Source: Bacteroidia bacterium (GTDB lineage: Bacteria > Bacteroidota > Bacteroidia > Bacteroidales > GWA2-32-17). Taken from it: a DNA stretch of 64,000 bases. The notes beneath the pieces were generated by a model that was not told the origin of the DNA, did no database searches, and saw only the letters and a list, made by a program, of their open reading frames with translations. Of the stretch, positions 27,438-36,905 are shown one piece after another (position 1 is the stretch's first letter; the number at the start of each line of letters is the position of its first letter). The DNA is taken from assembly GCA_016218155.1 (NCBI GenBank), contig JACREQ010000029.1, positions 49,279 through 113,278 on the forward strand, given 5' to 3'. Position numbers and translations under genes: made by a program.

Positions 27438-29465
27438 CTATAACCGTTTTAAAAAATCAATTAACTGACAAAATTTTTCATAAAATAAAGGCACACATAT
27501 TATTGAAACAATAAATATTATCCCATATAAAAGATAAAACTGTAATTTCCCGTTCTGAAGAAAAAGAAATCTTCCCATAAAAGATTTATAGGCTCTTATT
27601 GGATTATCAATAAGCCATTTTTCAATTTTATCATATGGATGAGTTTCTAAGTGAGCTTTATCAGGAAATATTCCATGAATCTCAGTTTCTTTCTTAGAAT
27701 TAATTAAAAACATTCCAAATATTTTATTGTAAGACTTAACATAGGAGCTTGCCGTATATTGTAGTTTTGATGTTGGAGCAACATAACCACAACCCCAAGT
27801 CGGCTGAATTGGCGAAACTCTTTTACCGGTTATTAATTGTCTAACAACATATACAACAAATATTAATATAACAAATATCCACATTACAATACTTATTGGT
27901 TGCATTATATCAAATGCTTGTCCATAAAACGGAGTTACTGAAACAGAATCAATATTTGTAAATAATGCGACAGGTTTATATAATAAGGTTAAAAACAATT
28001 TAGGAAACAATCCTATACAAATTATTAAAAAAGTAATTGTATAAATCGGCAATAACTGTAGAAAGGAAACTTCTTTTATTTCATGTGTAAATGTTTTACG
28101 TGCATTTCCCAAAAATATTATTCCAAATGCTTTAGTAAAACACAGCATTGCCAGACCGCCTATCATTACCAGGCTTAACACAGAAACAACAACTGTAATT
28201 GATGAAAAAAGTCCTGCATCTTTTAACCATTGATATAAGCCTGTATAAATTAAAAACTCTGAAATAAACCCGTTAAACGGAGGAATTCCGCAAATTGCAA
28301 TAGCTGAAATTAAAAACAATATTGTTGTCTGTGGCATTTTTTTAATTAAACCACCCAAATGTTCAATATTTAAAGTATGTGTTGCCTGATACACATTACC
28401 AGCGGTATAAAATAACACAGATTTAAATAAAGCATGATTTAACGTATGAAGCATTGCTCCTGCAAAACCTAAAGATGCTATTATTTGATTACCCGAACCA
28501 ATTCCTACACATCCTATACCTATTCCGATTCCAATTATTCCGATATTTTCAATACTGTGATATGCCAATAACTTTTTTAAGTTGTGCTGAATGATTGCTA
28601 ACATTACACCATATAATCCGGAAACAATAGAAATAAATAATATAAAATAACCAATTGTTATAAAATCCGGTTTAATTAAAAGTAACATTCTAAGAATGCC
28701 ATAAATTCCAATCTTAACAATAACACCCGACATAATTCCTGAAATATGTGACGGTGCTGCAGGATGTGCATAGGGTAACCAAGTATGAAATGGAACAAGT
28801 CCTGCTTTTATTGCAAAAGAAACAAAAAAACATAAGAATAAAACAATTGAGGCATTTCCATTATTGGCACTAGCATATTGAGTTATTGCACTAAAATCGT
28901 AACTTCCTGTTTTATGTGCAACCCACATAAAACCAATCATTAAAAAAACTATGGAGATGTGAGACTGAATTAAATAATTAATACCGGCTTGTATTGTTGC
29001 CATTTTCTCATTTTCGAAAATAATTGTAAGAAATGCCGACAAAGCCAATATTTCCCATGCAATAAGAAAAGCAATGCTATTCTGAATTACACAAACACTT
29101 ATAAGTGCACCATAAAGTAAAATAAAAGCAATACAATGTATTGACAATTTATTCTGCATGTTTTTATATGATTTCATGTAAAACAAACCATAAAAACCAC
29201 CGGTAATAAAAATAAGATTAAGTATTATTATAAACCATGCTGAAAGCGCATCTATTTTAATGTGTATTAATCCGGTTATATAACTTCCTGAAAAAAGAAA
29301 ATCATAGTTTAGCCCTAAAAGAGAATTAACTGCAAAATAACCTGACAATATAACATTAATTACAATTGCAGAAAACACAACTACCCCCTTCCATTTAACC
29401 TTTAAAAAAGGTACTGCAATTATTGCACAGATTATAACTAATATGAATGAAATTATCAAATTCAT
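27438..29465 (-). CDS. HyfB/NuoL-type antiporter-like subunit, second copy
   Basis: The 675-residue protein has about 14-15 membrane helices and a C-terminal tail with a long soluble segment. The ion-path residues are kept: Glu in FLIAWEILALSAF, Lys in AIKAGLVPFHTWLPYAHPAA, Lys in VIVKIGIYGILR, and Lys in HTLNHALFKSVLFYTAG. It is strongly similar along its whole length to the upstream gene, so it is a tandem paralog. The start ATG overlaps the stop of the upstream gene by one base (TAATG). In hydrogenase-4, the second antiporter-like subunit (HyfD) is shorter, so here a second HyfB-type protein takes its place. Confidence 0.83.
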   Translation of the reverse strand: MNLIISFILVIICAIIAVPFLKVKWKGVVVFSAIVINVILSGYFAVNSLLGLNYDFLFSGSYITGLIHIKIDALSAWFIIILNLIFITGGFYGLFYMKSYKNMQNKLSIHCIAFILLYGALISVCVIQNSIAFLIAWEILALSAFLTIIFENEKMATIQAGINYLIQSHISIVFLMIGFMWVAHKTGSYDFSAITQYASANNGNASIVLFLCFFVSFAIKAGLVPFHTWLPYAHPAAPSHISGIMSGVIVKIGIYGILRMLLLIKPDFITIGYFILFISIVSGLYGVMLAIIQHNLKKLLAYHSIENIGIIGIGIGIGCVGIGSGNQIIASLGFAGAMLHTLNHALFKSVLFYTAGNVYQATHTLNIEHLGGLIKKMPQTTILFLISAIAICGIPPFNGFISEFLIYTGLYQWLKDAGLFSSITVVVSVLSLVMIGGLAMLCFTKAFGIIFLGNARKTFTHEIKEVSFLQLLPIYTITFLIICIGLFPKLFLTLLYKPVALFTNIDSVSVTPFYGQAFDIMQPISIVMWIFVILIFVVYVVRQLITGKRVSPIQPTWGCGYVAPTSKLQYTASSYVKSYNKIFGMFLINSKKETEIHGIFPDKAHLETHPYDKIEKWLIDNPIRAYKSFMGRFLFLQNGKLQFYLLYGIIFIVSIICVPLFYEKFCQLIDFLKRL

Positions 29466-31471
29466 TATATTATATCTAACGCTGTTATTAAAAAGATTGC
29501 CAATATAAACAAAATACCATAAATAACATAAGATTGCACACGACCATTTTGTATAAACTTAAAGTAATTAGCCGTATACACTAATCTATGTGAAATATTA
29601 TCAAAAAAACGAAATTCAAAATAATCAAAATAATTAGATTCATATTTTCTTTTTTCGGGAAATATTTCGCCTCTGTTTAGTTCTTTGTAATTATTCTTTT
29701 CTATTAAAAAGAAGTTAAATATTTTGCCTATTGTTTTTGAATATGACTTTCCTGAATATTGCATTTTGCTATTAGGAGCAACATAGGCACATCCCCATGT
29801 TGGCTGAAAAACTTTTGCATGTTTTTTTGATATAACTAAACGAATTACCCATAAAAACACAATAATTCCAATCAAAAGTAACGAATACATACTTATATTA
29901 AAAATAGTATTGGAATAACTTAGCAACAAATTATAATCTATTGTTACATTATTGCTAAACATAAAATTATTTAATATTTTACCTATTGTACCTATATAAA
30001 ACTGTGGAATAAAAGCAACTGTTAGAATTATAATAATAATTAAATACTGTGGAAAAAGCATTAGAAATGAAACTTCTTTTGGCTTGTGTTGCAGCTTTTC
30101 TCTTTCAGTTCCAAGAAATATTGTGCCAAATGTTTTAGTAAAAGTTAATATCGAAATTCCTCCAATAATACTTAGCCCTGCAAATGCTAAAACAAATAAA
30201 ATAATTTGAGTCAGACTATTAGATTTTATACCCTCTATTAAACCGTTGTAAATTATAAATTCAGAAATAAATCCGTTAAAAGGTGGTATTCCTCCAATTG
30301 CAATAGCACCAATAAGAAATATTACAGCAGTTTTAGGCATAGTTTTAATAAGTCCGCCTAATTTATCCATATTTCGGGTATGGGTTTGCTGATACACCGA
30401 ACCTGCAGAATAAAACAACAGAGATTTAAATAACGAATGATTTAACACATGCAGTAACGCACCTCCAAAACCTAAATAATAAACCATTGCATTTCCATTA
30501 CCTAAACCCATCAATCCTATTCCGATTCCGATTCCAATAATTCCTATATTTTCAATTGTACAATAAGCTAGCATTCTTTTAAAATCACGATTTACCGCTG
30601 CATTTAAAATTCCATATAATCCGGTTAAAACCGAAACTGTTAAAACAATTTCTCCGATTAATAAGAAATCAAATTTTAAAAATGTTATTACTCTTAATAT
30701 ACCATAAATACCAAGTTTAACAATAACTCCCGACATTACACCTGAGATATGAGAAGGAGCAGCAGGATGTGCATGCGGTAACCAACTATGCAAAGGAATA
30801 AACCCCGACTTTAAACCAAATCCTAAAAAGAAAATAATAAACAGCAAGATGTTATTATTTGAATTTAAATAAGTTCCGATTGCCTCAAAATCAAATGAGC
30901 CGGTTTTAAAAAAAACCATTATAAAACCAACGGTTAAAAGCACTACAGAAATATGCATCTGAACCAGATAATTAATACCCGCCTTTAATGTTTTTTGATT
31001 ATTATGATCAAAAATTACCAACAATAGGGATGATAATGACATTATTTCCCATGCTATAAGAAAGGCTATTCCATTTTGCAACAAACAAACCCAAATCATA
31101 GAAAGATGAAATAAGATAAAAAGAACCCAATGTAAACTAAGTTTTGATGATGAATTTGAATATGCTTTTAAATAACCCGTTCCATAAATAACACCCGTAA
31201 CAGAGGTTAAATTTATTATTATTATGAACCATGCTGATAATCCATCAACCCGAATGGGAATATTTCCTAAAAACGAGCCTGCATTTATAAGATAATCGAT
31301 CGAAACTCCACTCAAGGCGGAGACAGCTAACCAGCTTGTAATTAGCGCATTTAAAACAACTGCAGTTAATGTAAAAAATGCCTTAGCTCTTATTGGTACT
31401 ATTAAAACAGTAAGAATAAAAACGAATGTAATTACCCACGAAAAATTTAATAACAATTCTATCTCTGCCAT
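29465..31471 (-). CDS. HyfB/NuoL-type antiporter-like subunit, first gene of Ehr-type operon
   Basis: The protein has about 668 residues and the same build as its downstream paralog: Glu in FLIAWEIMSLSSL, Lys in GLKSGFIPLHSWLPHAHPAA, Lys in VIVKLGIYG and Lys in HVLNHSLFKSLLFYSAG. A cytoplasmic or peripheral C-terminal segment contains FQPTWGCAYVAPNSKMQYSGKS, with a cysteine also present in the paralog. I choose ATG 31471 (MAEIELLLNF); ATG 31489 is possible, but a TTACTTTG element (31505-31512) would place the transcript start only about nine bases before it. The gene leads the seven-gene unit, just after a strong terminator. Confidence 0.8.
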   Translation of the reverse strand: MAEIELLLNFSWVITFVFILTVLIVPIRAKAFFTLTAVVLNALITSWLAVSALSGVSIDYLINAGSFLGNIPIRVDGLSAWFIIIINLTSVTGVIYGTGYLKAYSNSSSKLSLHWVLFILFHLSMIWVCLLQNGIAFLIAWEIMSLSSLLLVIFDHNNQKTLKAGINYLVQMHISVVLLTVGFIMVFFKTGSFDFEAIGTYLNSNNNILLFIIFFLGFGLKSGFIPLHSWLPHAHPAAPSHISGVMSGVIVKLGIYGILRVITFLKFDFLLIGEIVLTVSVLTGLYGILNAAVNRDFKRMLAYCTIENIGIIGIGIGIGLMGLGNGNAMVYYLGFGGALLHVLNHSLFKSLLFYSAGSVYQQTHTRNMDKLGGLIKTMPKTAVIFLIGAIAIGGIPPFNGFISEFIIYNGLIEGIKSNSLTQIILFVLAFAGLSIIGGISILTFTKTFGTIFLGTEREKLQHKPKEVSFLMLFPQYLIIIIILTVAFIPQFYIGTIGKILNNFMFSNNVTIDYNLLLSYSNTIFNISMYSLLLIGIIVFLWVIRLVISKKHAKVFQPTWGCAYVAPNSKMQYSGKSYSKTIGKIFNFFLIEKNNYKELNRGEIFPEKRKYESNYFDYFEFRFFDNISHRLVYTANYFKFIQNGRVQSYVIYGILFILAIFLITALDII

Positions 31472-31562
31472 TTCCAAAAAAGAATACATTTCTCTTATTA
31501 CATGCAAAGTAACGTAATAAAAAAATACGTTGTCCTAAAAATTATGAACTTTTACAACCAGC

Positions 31563-31596
31563 AAAAAACCCGAAAACTTTCGTTTTCGGGTTTTTT
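31563..31596 (-). terminator. Strong terminator after the 31616-32983 gene
   Basis: A perfect 15-bp stem (31563-31577 with 31582-31596) with a four-base loop has an A run on one side and a T run on the other, so it could work in both directions. It ends the T9SS cargo gene and insulates the Ehr-type operon. Confidence 0.85.
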
Positions 31597-31615
31597 ACAA
31601 AGAGCGCAGAAATAA

Positions 31616-32983
31616 TTATTTAACTATTTGTTTTCTAACTACACCATCAGAGTTTTGAACATTTAAAATATAAATTCCTGAAGGTAATTGCGAAGTATTA
31701 ACCTCGGTACTGTTAATTCCAGATTTTGAATTTATTTTTTTACTTAACACAAGTCTGCCCGAAGCATCCATTATTGTAATAATTACATCTTCAGATTTTT
31801 GACTTGTAAAATCGACATTCAATTTATTGCCAAGAGGAACAGGATAAGCAAACAACCCCTGTTCAAATCCATAAACAGGAACTTCTGTAGTACTACCAAT
31901 ATGAATTATTGTCTGATATGTTACAATTGCTTTTGTACCACAATTTAATGAAAGAACAACTATATTATTTCCATTATAAGTATAAGTATATGTTGCAACA
32001 ATTGTAGATGTCTGTCCTCCACCGGTAAATGTCCAAACAACAGTTACTGTATTTCCAATTGAATCTACAATTACTGAAGAAGCATAGTAAGTAGTAGGAA
32101 CAAAGTTTAGACATGTATCAATAATACTTGCAGTTAAAGTATCTACTATAACACCACCAAGTGTATCATAAGGTTCATAAAGTTGAGTTGTAAATGAATT
32201 TGCACAACCATTAGCATCAACTACATTCAAAGTATAATTACCACTTGTTAAATAATAAATATTGACTGTAGTTTGTCCAGTGCTCCAGTTATAAAAATAA
32301 GGAGGTGTACCGCCATAAACATTTGATTCGATATATCCATCAGCTCCACCAATTGTTGAAGGACTATAAGAGTTTAAGTTAACATATAGCTGACATGGAG
32401 TTCCAACTATAACTTCACCACAGGAAGTACTTACACAACCACTTGATGTTGCAATGTATAAGCATACCCAATAATTTCCAGGTGCAGCATATGTATGAAC
32501 TGGATTTTGAAGGGTTGAATTTGCAGTACTATCTCCAAAATCCCATGTATAACTGGTTATTGTTTCACCATTATCAGGTGTAGAATTATCTACAAAAGAA
32601 ATAGTATAATTTAAAGTATTTACAGAATCTGCCATAGCAAAATAACTTGCATAGCAACCTGATTGTGCTGTAGTATTTACTGAATCGCAAAAATTACTGG
32701 TACATCCGGTAGCTGTTTGAATTGTTACACAGGCAACATAAACTCCTCCACCCATTGCACCATATTGATGAGAAATATTAGAGTTAGTACTTGTTGCTGT
32801 GGTACCATCACCAAATGACCAGGTATAAGTAATTGGGTAAGAAATACTGTCATTTACTGACACCGAAGCATAAAAGTCTACACTACCAGCGGGACTAGCC
32901 ATTGACTGAAAGCCAACACCGCATTGTGCACTAGCAGCCAAGCTTGCAATTGCAAATAAAAAAATTGTAAAGAGCTTTTTCAT
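31616..32983 (-). CDS. T9SS-exported PKD / SprB-repeat surface protein
   Basis: The 455-residue protein has a signal peptide (cleavage near ASAQ, residue 20) and two PKD-type domains (YTWSFGDGT and YTWDFGDST). A SprB-type repeat follows (TIGGADGYIESNVYGGTPPY...SGNYTLNVVDANGC), then a conserved segment with CLNFVPTTYYAS, and a C-terminal T9SS type A sorting domain (FAYPVPLGNKLNVDF ... SGIYILNVQNSDGVVRKQIVK). It should be exported across the outer membrane and attached or released. The ligand is unknown. It is a close relative of the 33293-35188 gene; a palindromic repeat and a terminator lie between them, so it is likely to have its own promoter, which I could not identify. Confidence 0.85.
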   Translation of the reverse strand: MKKLFTIFLFAIASLAASAQCGVGFQSMASPAGSVDFYASVSVNDSISYPITYTWSFGDGTTATSTNSNISHQYGAMGGGVYVACVTIQTATGCTSNFCDSVNTTAQSGCYASYFAMADSVNTLNYTISFVDNSTPDNGETITSYTWDFGDSTANSTLQNPVHTYAAPGNYWVCLYIATSSGCVSTSCGEVIVGTPCQLYVNLNSYSPSTIGGADGYIESNVYGGTPPYFYNWSTGQTTVNIYYLTSGNYTLNVVDANGCANSFTTQLYEPYDTLGGVIVDTLTASIIDTCLNFVPTTYYASSVIVDSIGNTVTVVWTFTGGGQTSTIVATYTYTYNGNNIVVLSLNCGTKAIVTYQTIIHIGSTTEVPVYGFEQGLFAYPVPLGNKLNVDFTSQKSEDVIITIMDASGRLVLSKKINSKSGINSTEVNTSQLPSGIYILNVQNSDGVVRKQIVK

Positions 32984-33151
32984 ATTTTTGATTTTTAATG
33001 GTTATTTATGTCTTAAAGACACATAATTTTAAAATGGTTGCCTTATATTTTTAAATAATTTAGTAAAAATAGTATAAAATACTAATATTCAATATAATTT
33101 TTACTTCTTTTTATGTTTTTCACAATACTCTAAATATTATAATCCTCTTTT

Positions 33152-33237
33152 GTCATCCTGAGCATCCGCAGCGGTGGACGAAGGATCTGGATACGTGTCT
33201 AGATTCTTCACTCTGCTTGAGCGGAGTTCTGAATGAC
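33152..33237. repeat. Imperfect palindromic intergenic repeat (GTCATCCTGAGC...CTGAATGAC)
   Basis: The 86-base element starts GTCATCCTGAGC, has GAAGGATCT and AGATTCTTC inside and ends TTCTGAATGAC, so its two halves are roughly complementary. It is more GC-rich than the flanks. The element resembles palindromic GTCATxCTGAGC... repeats that occur many times in genomes of this phylum. No transposase is nearby. Confidence 0.65.
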
Positions 33238-33240
33238 AAG

Positions 33241-33273
33241 AAAAAAACCCGAAAGCAATTGCCTCCGGGTTTT
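33241..33273 (-). terminator. Terminator after the 33293-35188 gene
   Basis: AAAACCCG / CGGGTTTT arms (33244-33251 and 33266-33273) surround a small inner palindrome; the minus strand then has a U run. It lies 19 bases after the stop. Confidence 0.75.
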
Positions 33274-33292
33274 AATCTTATATAGAATTTGG

Positions 33293-35188
33293 TTATTTAA
33301 CTATCTGTTTATGGAATACTTTTCCATCACTTTCTATATTTAGAATATAAATGCCTGAATGAAACTCTGAAGTATTTAATTCAATATTATTATCTCCTGA
33401 ACTTACTGAAAATTGTTTCATAACTAAATCCCTTCCCATAACATCAATCACATTTAGGCTAACGATTCCCGATTTTTTAGAATTAAATACGATATTTAAT
33501 TTATCGTTGAACGGAACAGGATATACGTTTATTTCTAGTTTTTCTTCAATATTATCAGATACACCTACCGATGCAGTAATATTAATAAAACTCATATAAG
33601 TAACAAGAGTTTTAGCTCCGCAATTTAGAGTAAGTAAAACTGCATTATTGCCCGAATAATAATATGTATATTGAACAGTTATCGAAGAGGTTAATCCCCC
33701 ATTAGTAAATGTCCATGTTATTGTTGCAATATTATTTATTGAGTCAATAACAACGTTTGCAATATAAAAACTATCTGGAACAAAGTTAAGACATGAATCT
33801 ATAATGCCTGTTGTTAAAGTATCGACTATCGAACCACCTAACGTATCGTAAGGCTCATACAGCTGAGTTGAATATGTGAAATTACAACTATTTGCATCAA
33901 TAATATTTAATGTATATACACCACTTGACAGATTATAAATATTAGCTGTAGTTTGTCCGTTACTCCAGGAATAAGAATACGGTGGCGTTCCGCCTGCAAC
34001 AGAAGTCTCAATAAAGCCATCGTTGCCTCCTATTGTAGTTGGGCTTTGAGTATTTAGATTCACTGACAATTGGCAACCACCAGTTACATATATTGAATCG
34101 CAAAATGTACTTGTGCACCCTGTTGAAGTAACTATTGTTAGACAAGCCTCATAAGAACCTTGATTTGCAAAAACAACTGAAGGATTTTGCAATGATGATG
34201 TTGATGGATTTCCTCCCGAGAATGTCCAGCTCCAGCTAATTATCGTATCATTATTTGCCAGAATTGATTGATCTATAAAAACATATGGAGAGATTGGTGG
34301 AACAGTGATAGAATCAAGATAAGAATAAAAATTTGCCTGACATTGAGTTATTTGATTTATAAATATCGAATCACAATATGTGCTTGCACATCCACTAAAC
34401 GTATTTATTGTTAAACAAACTAAATGAGAACCTGGATTTGTAAAAGTTATTGCAGGATTTTGCAAATCAGAATATATATAAGGTGATTCTCCATAAAAAA
34501 ACCAGTTCCAAGCAATAATTGAATCATTAATGCCAGGAAGGGATTGGTCTGTAAAAATAAATGTACTATTTGCAGGAACACTCAAACTATCTAAAGTTGA
34601 AATAAAATTAGGCTGACAAAGGGTAGCAGGAAGTACTTGAATTAGTCCGCAACTTGTATTTACACATCCCCCAGATGTAACAATAGTTAAGCAGACATTA
34701 TAATACCCATGACTTGGATAAATATGAATTGGATTTTGTAATGAAGATGTTGTACTATCACCAAAATCCCACAAATAACTAACAATTACATTTCCACTAT
34801 CTGCTAAAGAAGTTGACGTAAACGAAAAAGTGTTTGTTGTAGTTTGCAATGAATCAAATGAAGACTGACATTGACTTATAGGGTTAAACACAACAGAATC
34901 ACAAAATGTACTCGTACAACCATTAGCTGTTTGCATTGTTACACATACTGAATATATTCCATTAGTATTATTATAAAAATGTGTTAGGGTTGCTCCTGTT
35001 CCAGAACTTCCATCACCAAAACTCCAAGTATAATTTATTGGATAATCTAAAGAGTCATTAATTGTTGAAGTTGAAACAAAATCAACATTTCCGGATGGAC
35101 TAGTTACTGCTTGAAAGCCGACTGTACACTGGGCACTTGAAAGGATACTAATAGCTGCAAATAATATTGCAATAAAATATTTTTTCAT
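33293..35188 (-). CDS. T9SS-exported protein with four PKD domains and SprB repeat
   Basis: The 631-residue protein has a signal peptide (cleavage near SSAQ, residue 19), four PKD-type domains (YTWSFGDGSSG, YLWDFGDST, WNWFFYGES, WSWTFSGGN), a SprB-type repeat (TIGGNDGFIETSVAGGTPPY), the CLNFVPDSFY segment and a T9SS sorting domain ending FHKQIVK. The last 270 residues are close to those of the 31616-32983 protein. Because it lies 10 bases downstream of the anti-sigma-like gene, it is likely to be in the same transcript as the sigma factor and anti-sigma, which suggests that its expression is set by this sigma system. Its ligand is unknown. Confidence 0.86.
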   Translation of the reverse strand: MKKYFIAILFAAISILSSAQCTVGFQAVTSPSGNVDFVSTSTINDSLDYPINYTWSFGDGSSGTGATLTHFYNNTNGIYSVCVTMQTANGCTSTFCDSVVFNPISQCQSSFDSLQTTTNTFSFTSTSLADSGNVIVSYLWDFGDSTTSSLQNPIHIYPSHGYYNVCLTIVTSGGCVNTSCGLIQVLPATLCQPNFISTLDSLSVPANSTFIFTDQSLPGINDSIIAWNWFFYGESPYIYSDLQNPAITFTNPGSHLVCLTINTFSGCASTYCDSIFINQITQCQANFYSYLDSITVPPISPYVFIDQSILANNDTIISWSWTFSGGNPSTSSLQNPSVVFANQGSYEACLTIVTSTGCTSTFCDSIYVTGGCQLSVNLNTQSPTTIGGNDGFIETSVAGGTPPYSYSWSNGQTTANIYNLSSGVYTLNIIDANSCNFTYSTQLYEPYDTLGGSIVDTLTTGIIDSCLNFVPDSFYIANVVIDSINNIATITWTFTNGGLTSSITVQYTYYYSGNNAVLLTLNCGAKTLVTYMSFINITASVGVSDNIEEKLEINVYPVPFNDKLNIVFNSKKSGIVSLNVIDVMGRDLVMKQFSVSSGDNNIELNTSEFHSGIYILNIESDGKVFHKQIVK

Positions 35189-35198
35189 AATTATTCTA

Positions 35199-36890
35199 TT
35201 ATAATAATTTTCTTATCCCTATTCTAAAACCAAAGTTTTGATTAGATTGATTAATATTGCTTTTACTTGAATACATTGGTAAAAGTGATCTTTTGTAATA
35301 AGGTTCTGCAATTAATGTTAAACTTTCATTTATCATATAACCCAATTCAAAAGAAACTCCAGCTGAAAGTGTAAATTTCTGTATTGTTGTTTTTGAATAA
35401 GGTTCAAGTGCAGGATAATTCTCAGTATTCATTTGTGAACCGCTAACTGCTATGAAGTAACCGGGAGCTATGTTTGCATTTACAGCAATATTAAATCTTC
35501 TCATAGGAAAAACATAACCAAAAGATAATGGGACTTCAAAATATTTAATGTTATTGTATATTGTTGTTTTTGGTAAAGTGTCAAATTTTGTAACATTTGT
35601 TGTATCGTACATATCAACCAAAACTTTCTGAACATGCCAGGCAAGAACAGAATCAACTTTAATGATCTGGTCTGTTTGAACATAAGTATAATGATAATAG
35701 CTCCCTAAAGTATCGTAGTTATAATAATTACCATTAACTATTACATCATAAGGATTGTTTACAAAATTTATCTGCTCACTGTTATATGGATTTGTTAAAA
35801 ATAGGTTTCCAGACAATTTCTCACCATAATTATTATAATTTAATCCGGCTTTAAAAATTAATTTATTTCGTTGATAAACTACATTAGTTCCAAAATCATA
35901 ACCAATTGATGGCTTTAACATTTCCTGTTTTGCATCAGCGGCAGGTTTAAATTCATCACTTTTTGATTTAACTTTATATTTAGAATCAAAAGCTCCGACT
36001 TTTATTTCTGCATACCATAATCCTTTATTAAAATGAGCAGGTTTTTCTGAAAGCAACTTCATACATTCAGCAATTTGTTGCGATAAAAGTAAAATTGTTT
36101 TTCTTTCCATAAAAAGTAAGATAGAACTTTTTTCAATTTGAAATTCAATCTGGCTGCTGGAACTAAGGCTTAACTCAAATTTATCTTTTGTATTTGCTGA
36201 GTTGTTTGCTAAATCAGAACTGTTATTTTCAACAACTTGCTTATCTGTATTACTCTTCTCTGCAACTGAATTAGTAGTTATTTTATCCTTACTTATTTCT
36301 TTATTGTTATTTTCTGCAATTTGTTTATTTTCTATATTTTTATTTTCAGTTTTATAATTTGTTTTTAGCTTGTCGATAGGCTCAGGAGCAATCGTATTTA
36401 TATTTTCATATTTTACAGTTTCATTAATATTCTTTATGTTGTTATTTGCTTTGCTAATTTTAACATCATTTTCATTGTTTTCTGTGGCTGACCCTTTGAC
36501 TCCCCCATCGACATGCTCTGGACTTTGGCTAAGGGCAACAACCACTTTTTTATTCTCTTGTTTTATAGCATTTTCATTCTCAATATTTGAATTTGTATTT
36601 TGTGTATTAGTAATTTCAATAGCTGAATTTGTAATATTATTTTTATTTAATTCTGCAGTATTATTAGATTGTATATTGTTATTAAATCCAAAATAAATAA
36701 TAAAAGAAGCTGTTGCAATAACAGAAACTGTAATCAACATCCAGTTAATTCCTATAAACCATGGCTTAATAGGCTTAATTGCCGATGGCGAAGCGAAGAC
36801 TTTCCTTTTAATTTCCGGCGAAGGTTCCATTTGGAAACCCTCAATTCCTTTCGAAAAAAGGTTATCTACCGGATGTTTATTCTCTTCCAT
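35199..36890 (-). CDS. Dual-membrane anti-sigma-like protein (inner-membrane helix, long linker, outer-membrane barrel)
   Basis: The 563-residue protein has a short cytosolic N-terminus with a typical PSPEIKRKVF segment (22-32) and one membrane helix (about 44-68). A linker of about 180 residues follows, very rich in Asn, Lys, Glu and Thr, predicted disordered. The C-terminal domain has outer-membrane barrel strands (for example KLIFKAGLNYNNYGEKL and FTLSAGVSFELGYM) and ends NFGFRIGIRKLL. It follows the ECF sigma gene by 15 bases. This layout matches dual membrane-spanning anti-sigma factors (Dma) reported in Bacteroides, where the N-terminus holds the sigma factor and the barrel senses the outer membrane. 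The anti-sigma role here is inferred from layout. Confidence 0.75.
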   Translation of the reverse strand: MEENKHPVDNLFSKGIEGFQMEPSPEIKRKVFASPSAIKPIKPWFIGINWMLITVSVIATASFIIYFGFNNNIQSNNTAELNKNNITNSAIEITNTQNTNSNIENENAIKQENKKVVVALSQSPEHVDGGVKGSATENNENDVKISKANNNIKNINETVKYENINTIAPEPIDKLKTNYKTENKNIENKQIAENNNKEISKDKITTNSVAEKSNTDKQVVENNSSDLANNSANTKDKFELSLSSSSQIEFQIEKSSILLFMERKTILLLSQQIAECMKLLSEKPAHFNKGLWYAEIKVGAFDSKYKVKSKSDEFKPAADAKQEMLKPSIGYDFGTNVVYQRNKLIFKAGLNYNNYGEKLSGNLFLTNPYNSEQINFVNNPYDVIVNGNYYNYDTLGSYYHYTYVQTDQIIKVDSVLAWHVQKVLVDMYDTTNVTKFDTLPKTTIYNNIKYFEVPLSFGYVFPMRRFNIAVNANIAPGYFIAVSGSQMNTENYPALEPYSKTTIQKFTLSAGVSFELGYMINESLTLIAEPYYKRSLLPMYSSKSNINQSNQNFGFRIGIRKLL

Positions 36891-36905
36891 ATCTTATTTT
36901 CTATT

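Noticed and set aside
22171..31471. Active NiFe hydrogenase or respiratory complex I
   Set aside because: The NiFe cysteine pairs and three of four N2-type ligands are missing, there is no NuoEFG module, and HyfE-type and HyfB-type subunits point to the Ehr family instead.
33152..33237. Insertion sequence end or CRISPR repeat
   Set aside because: Only one copy is present, no transposase or cas gene lies nearby and no regular spacers are seen.
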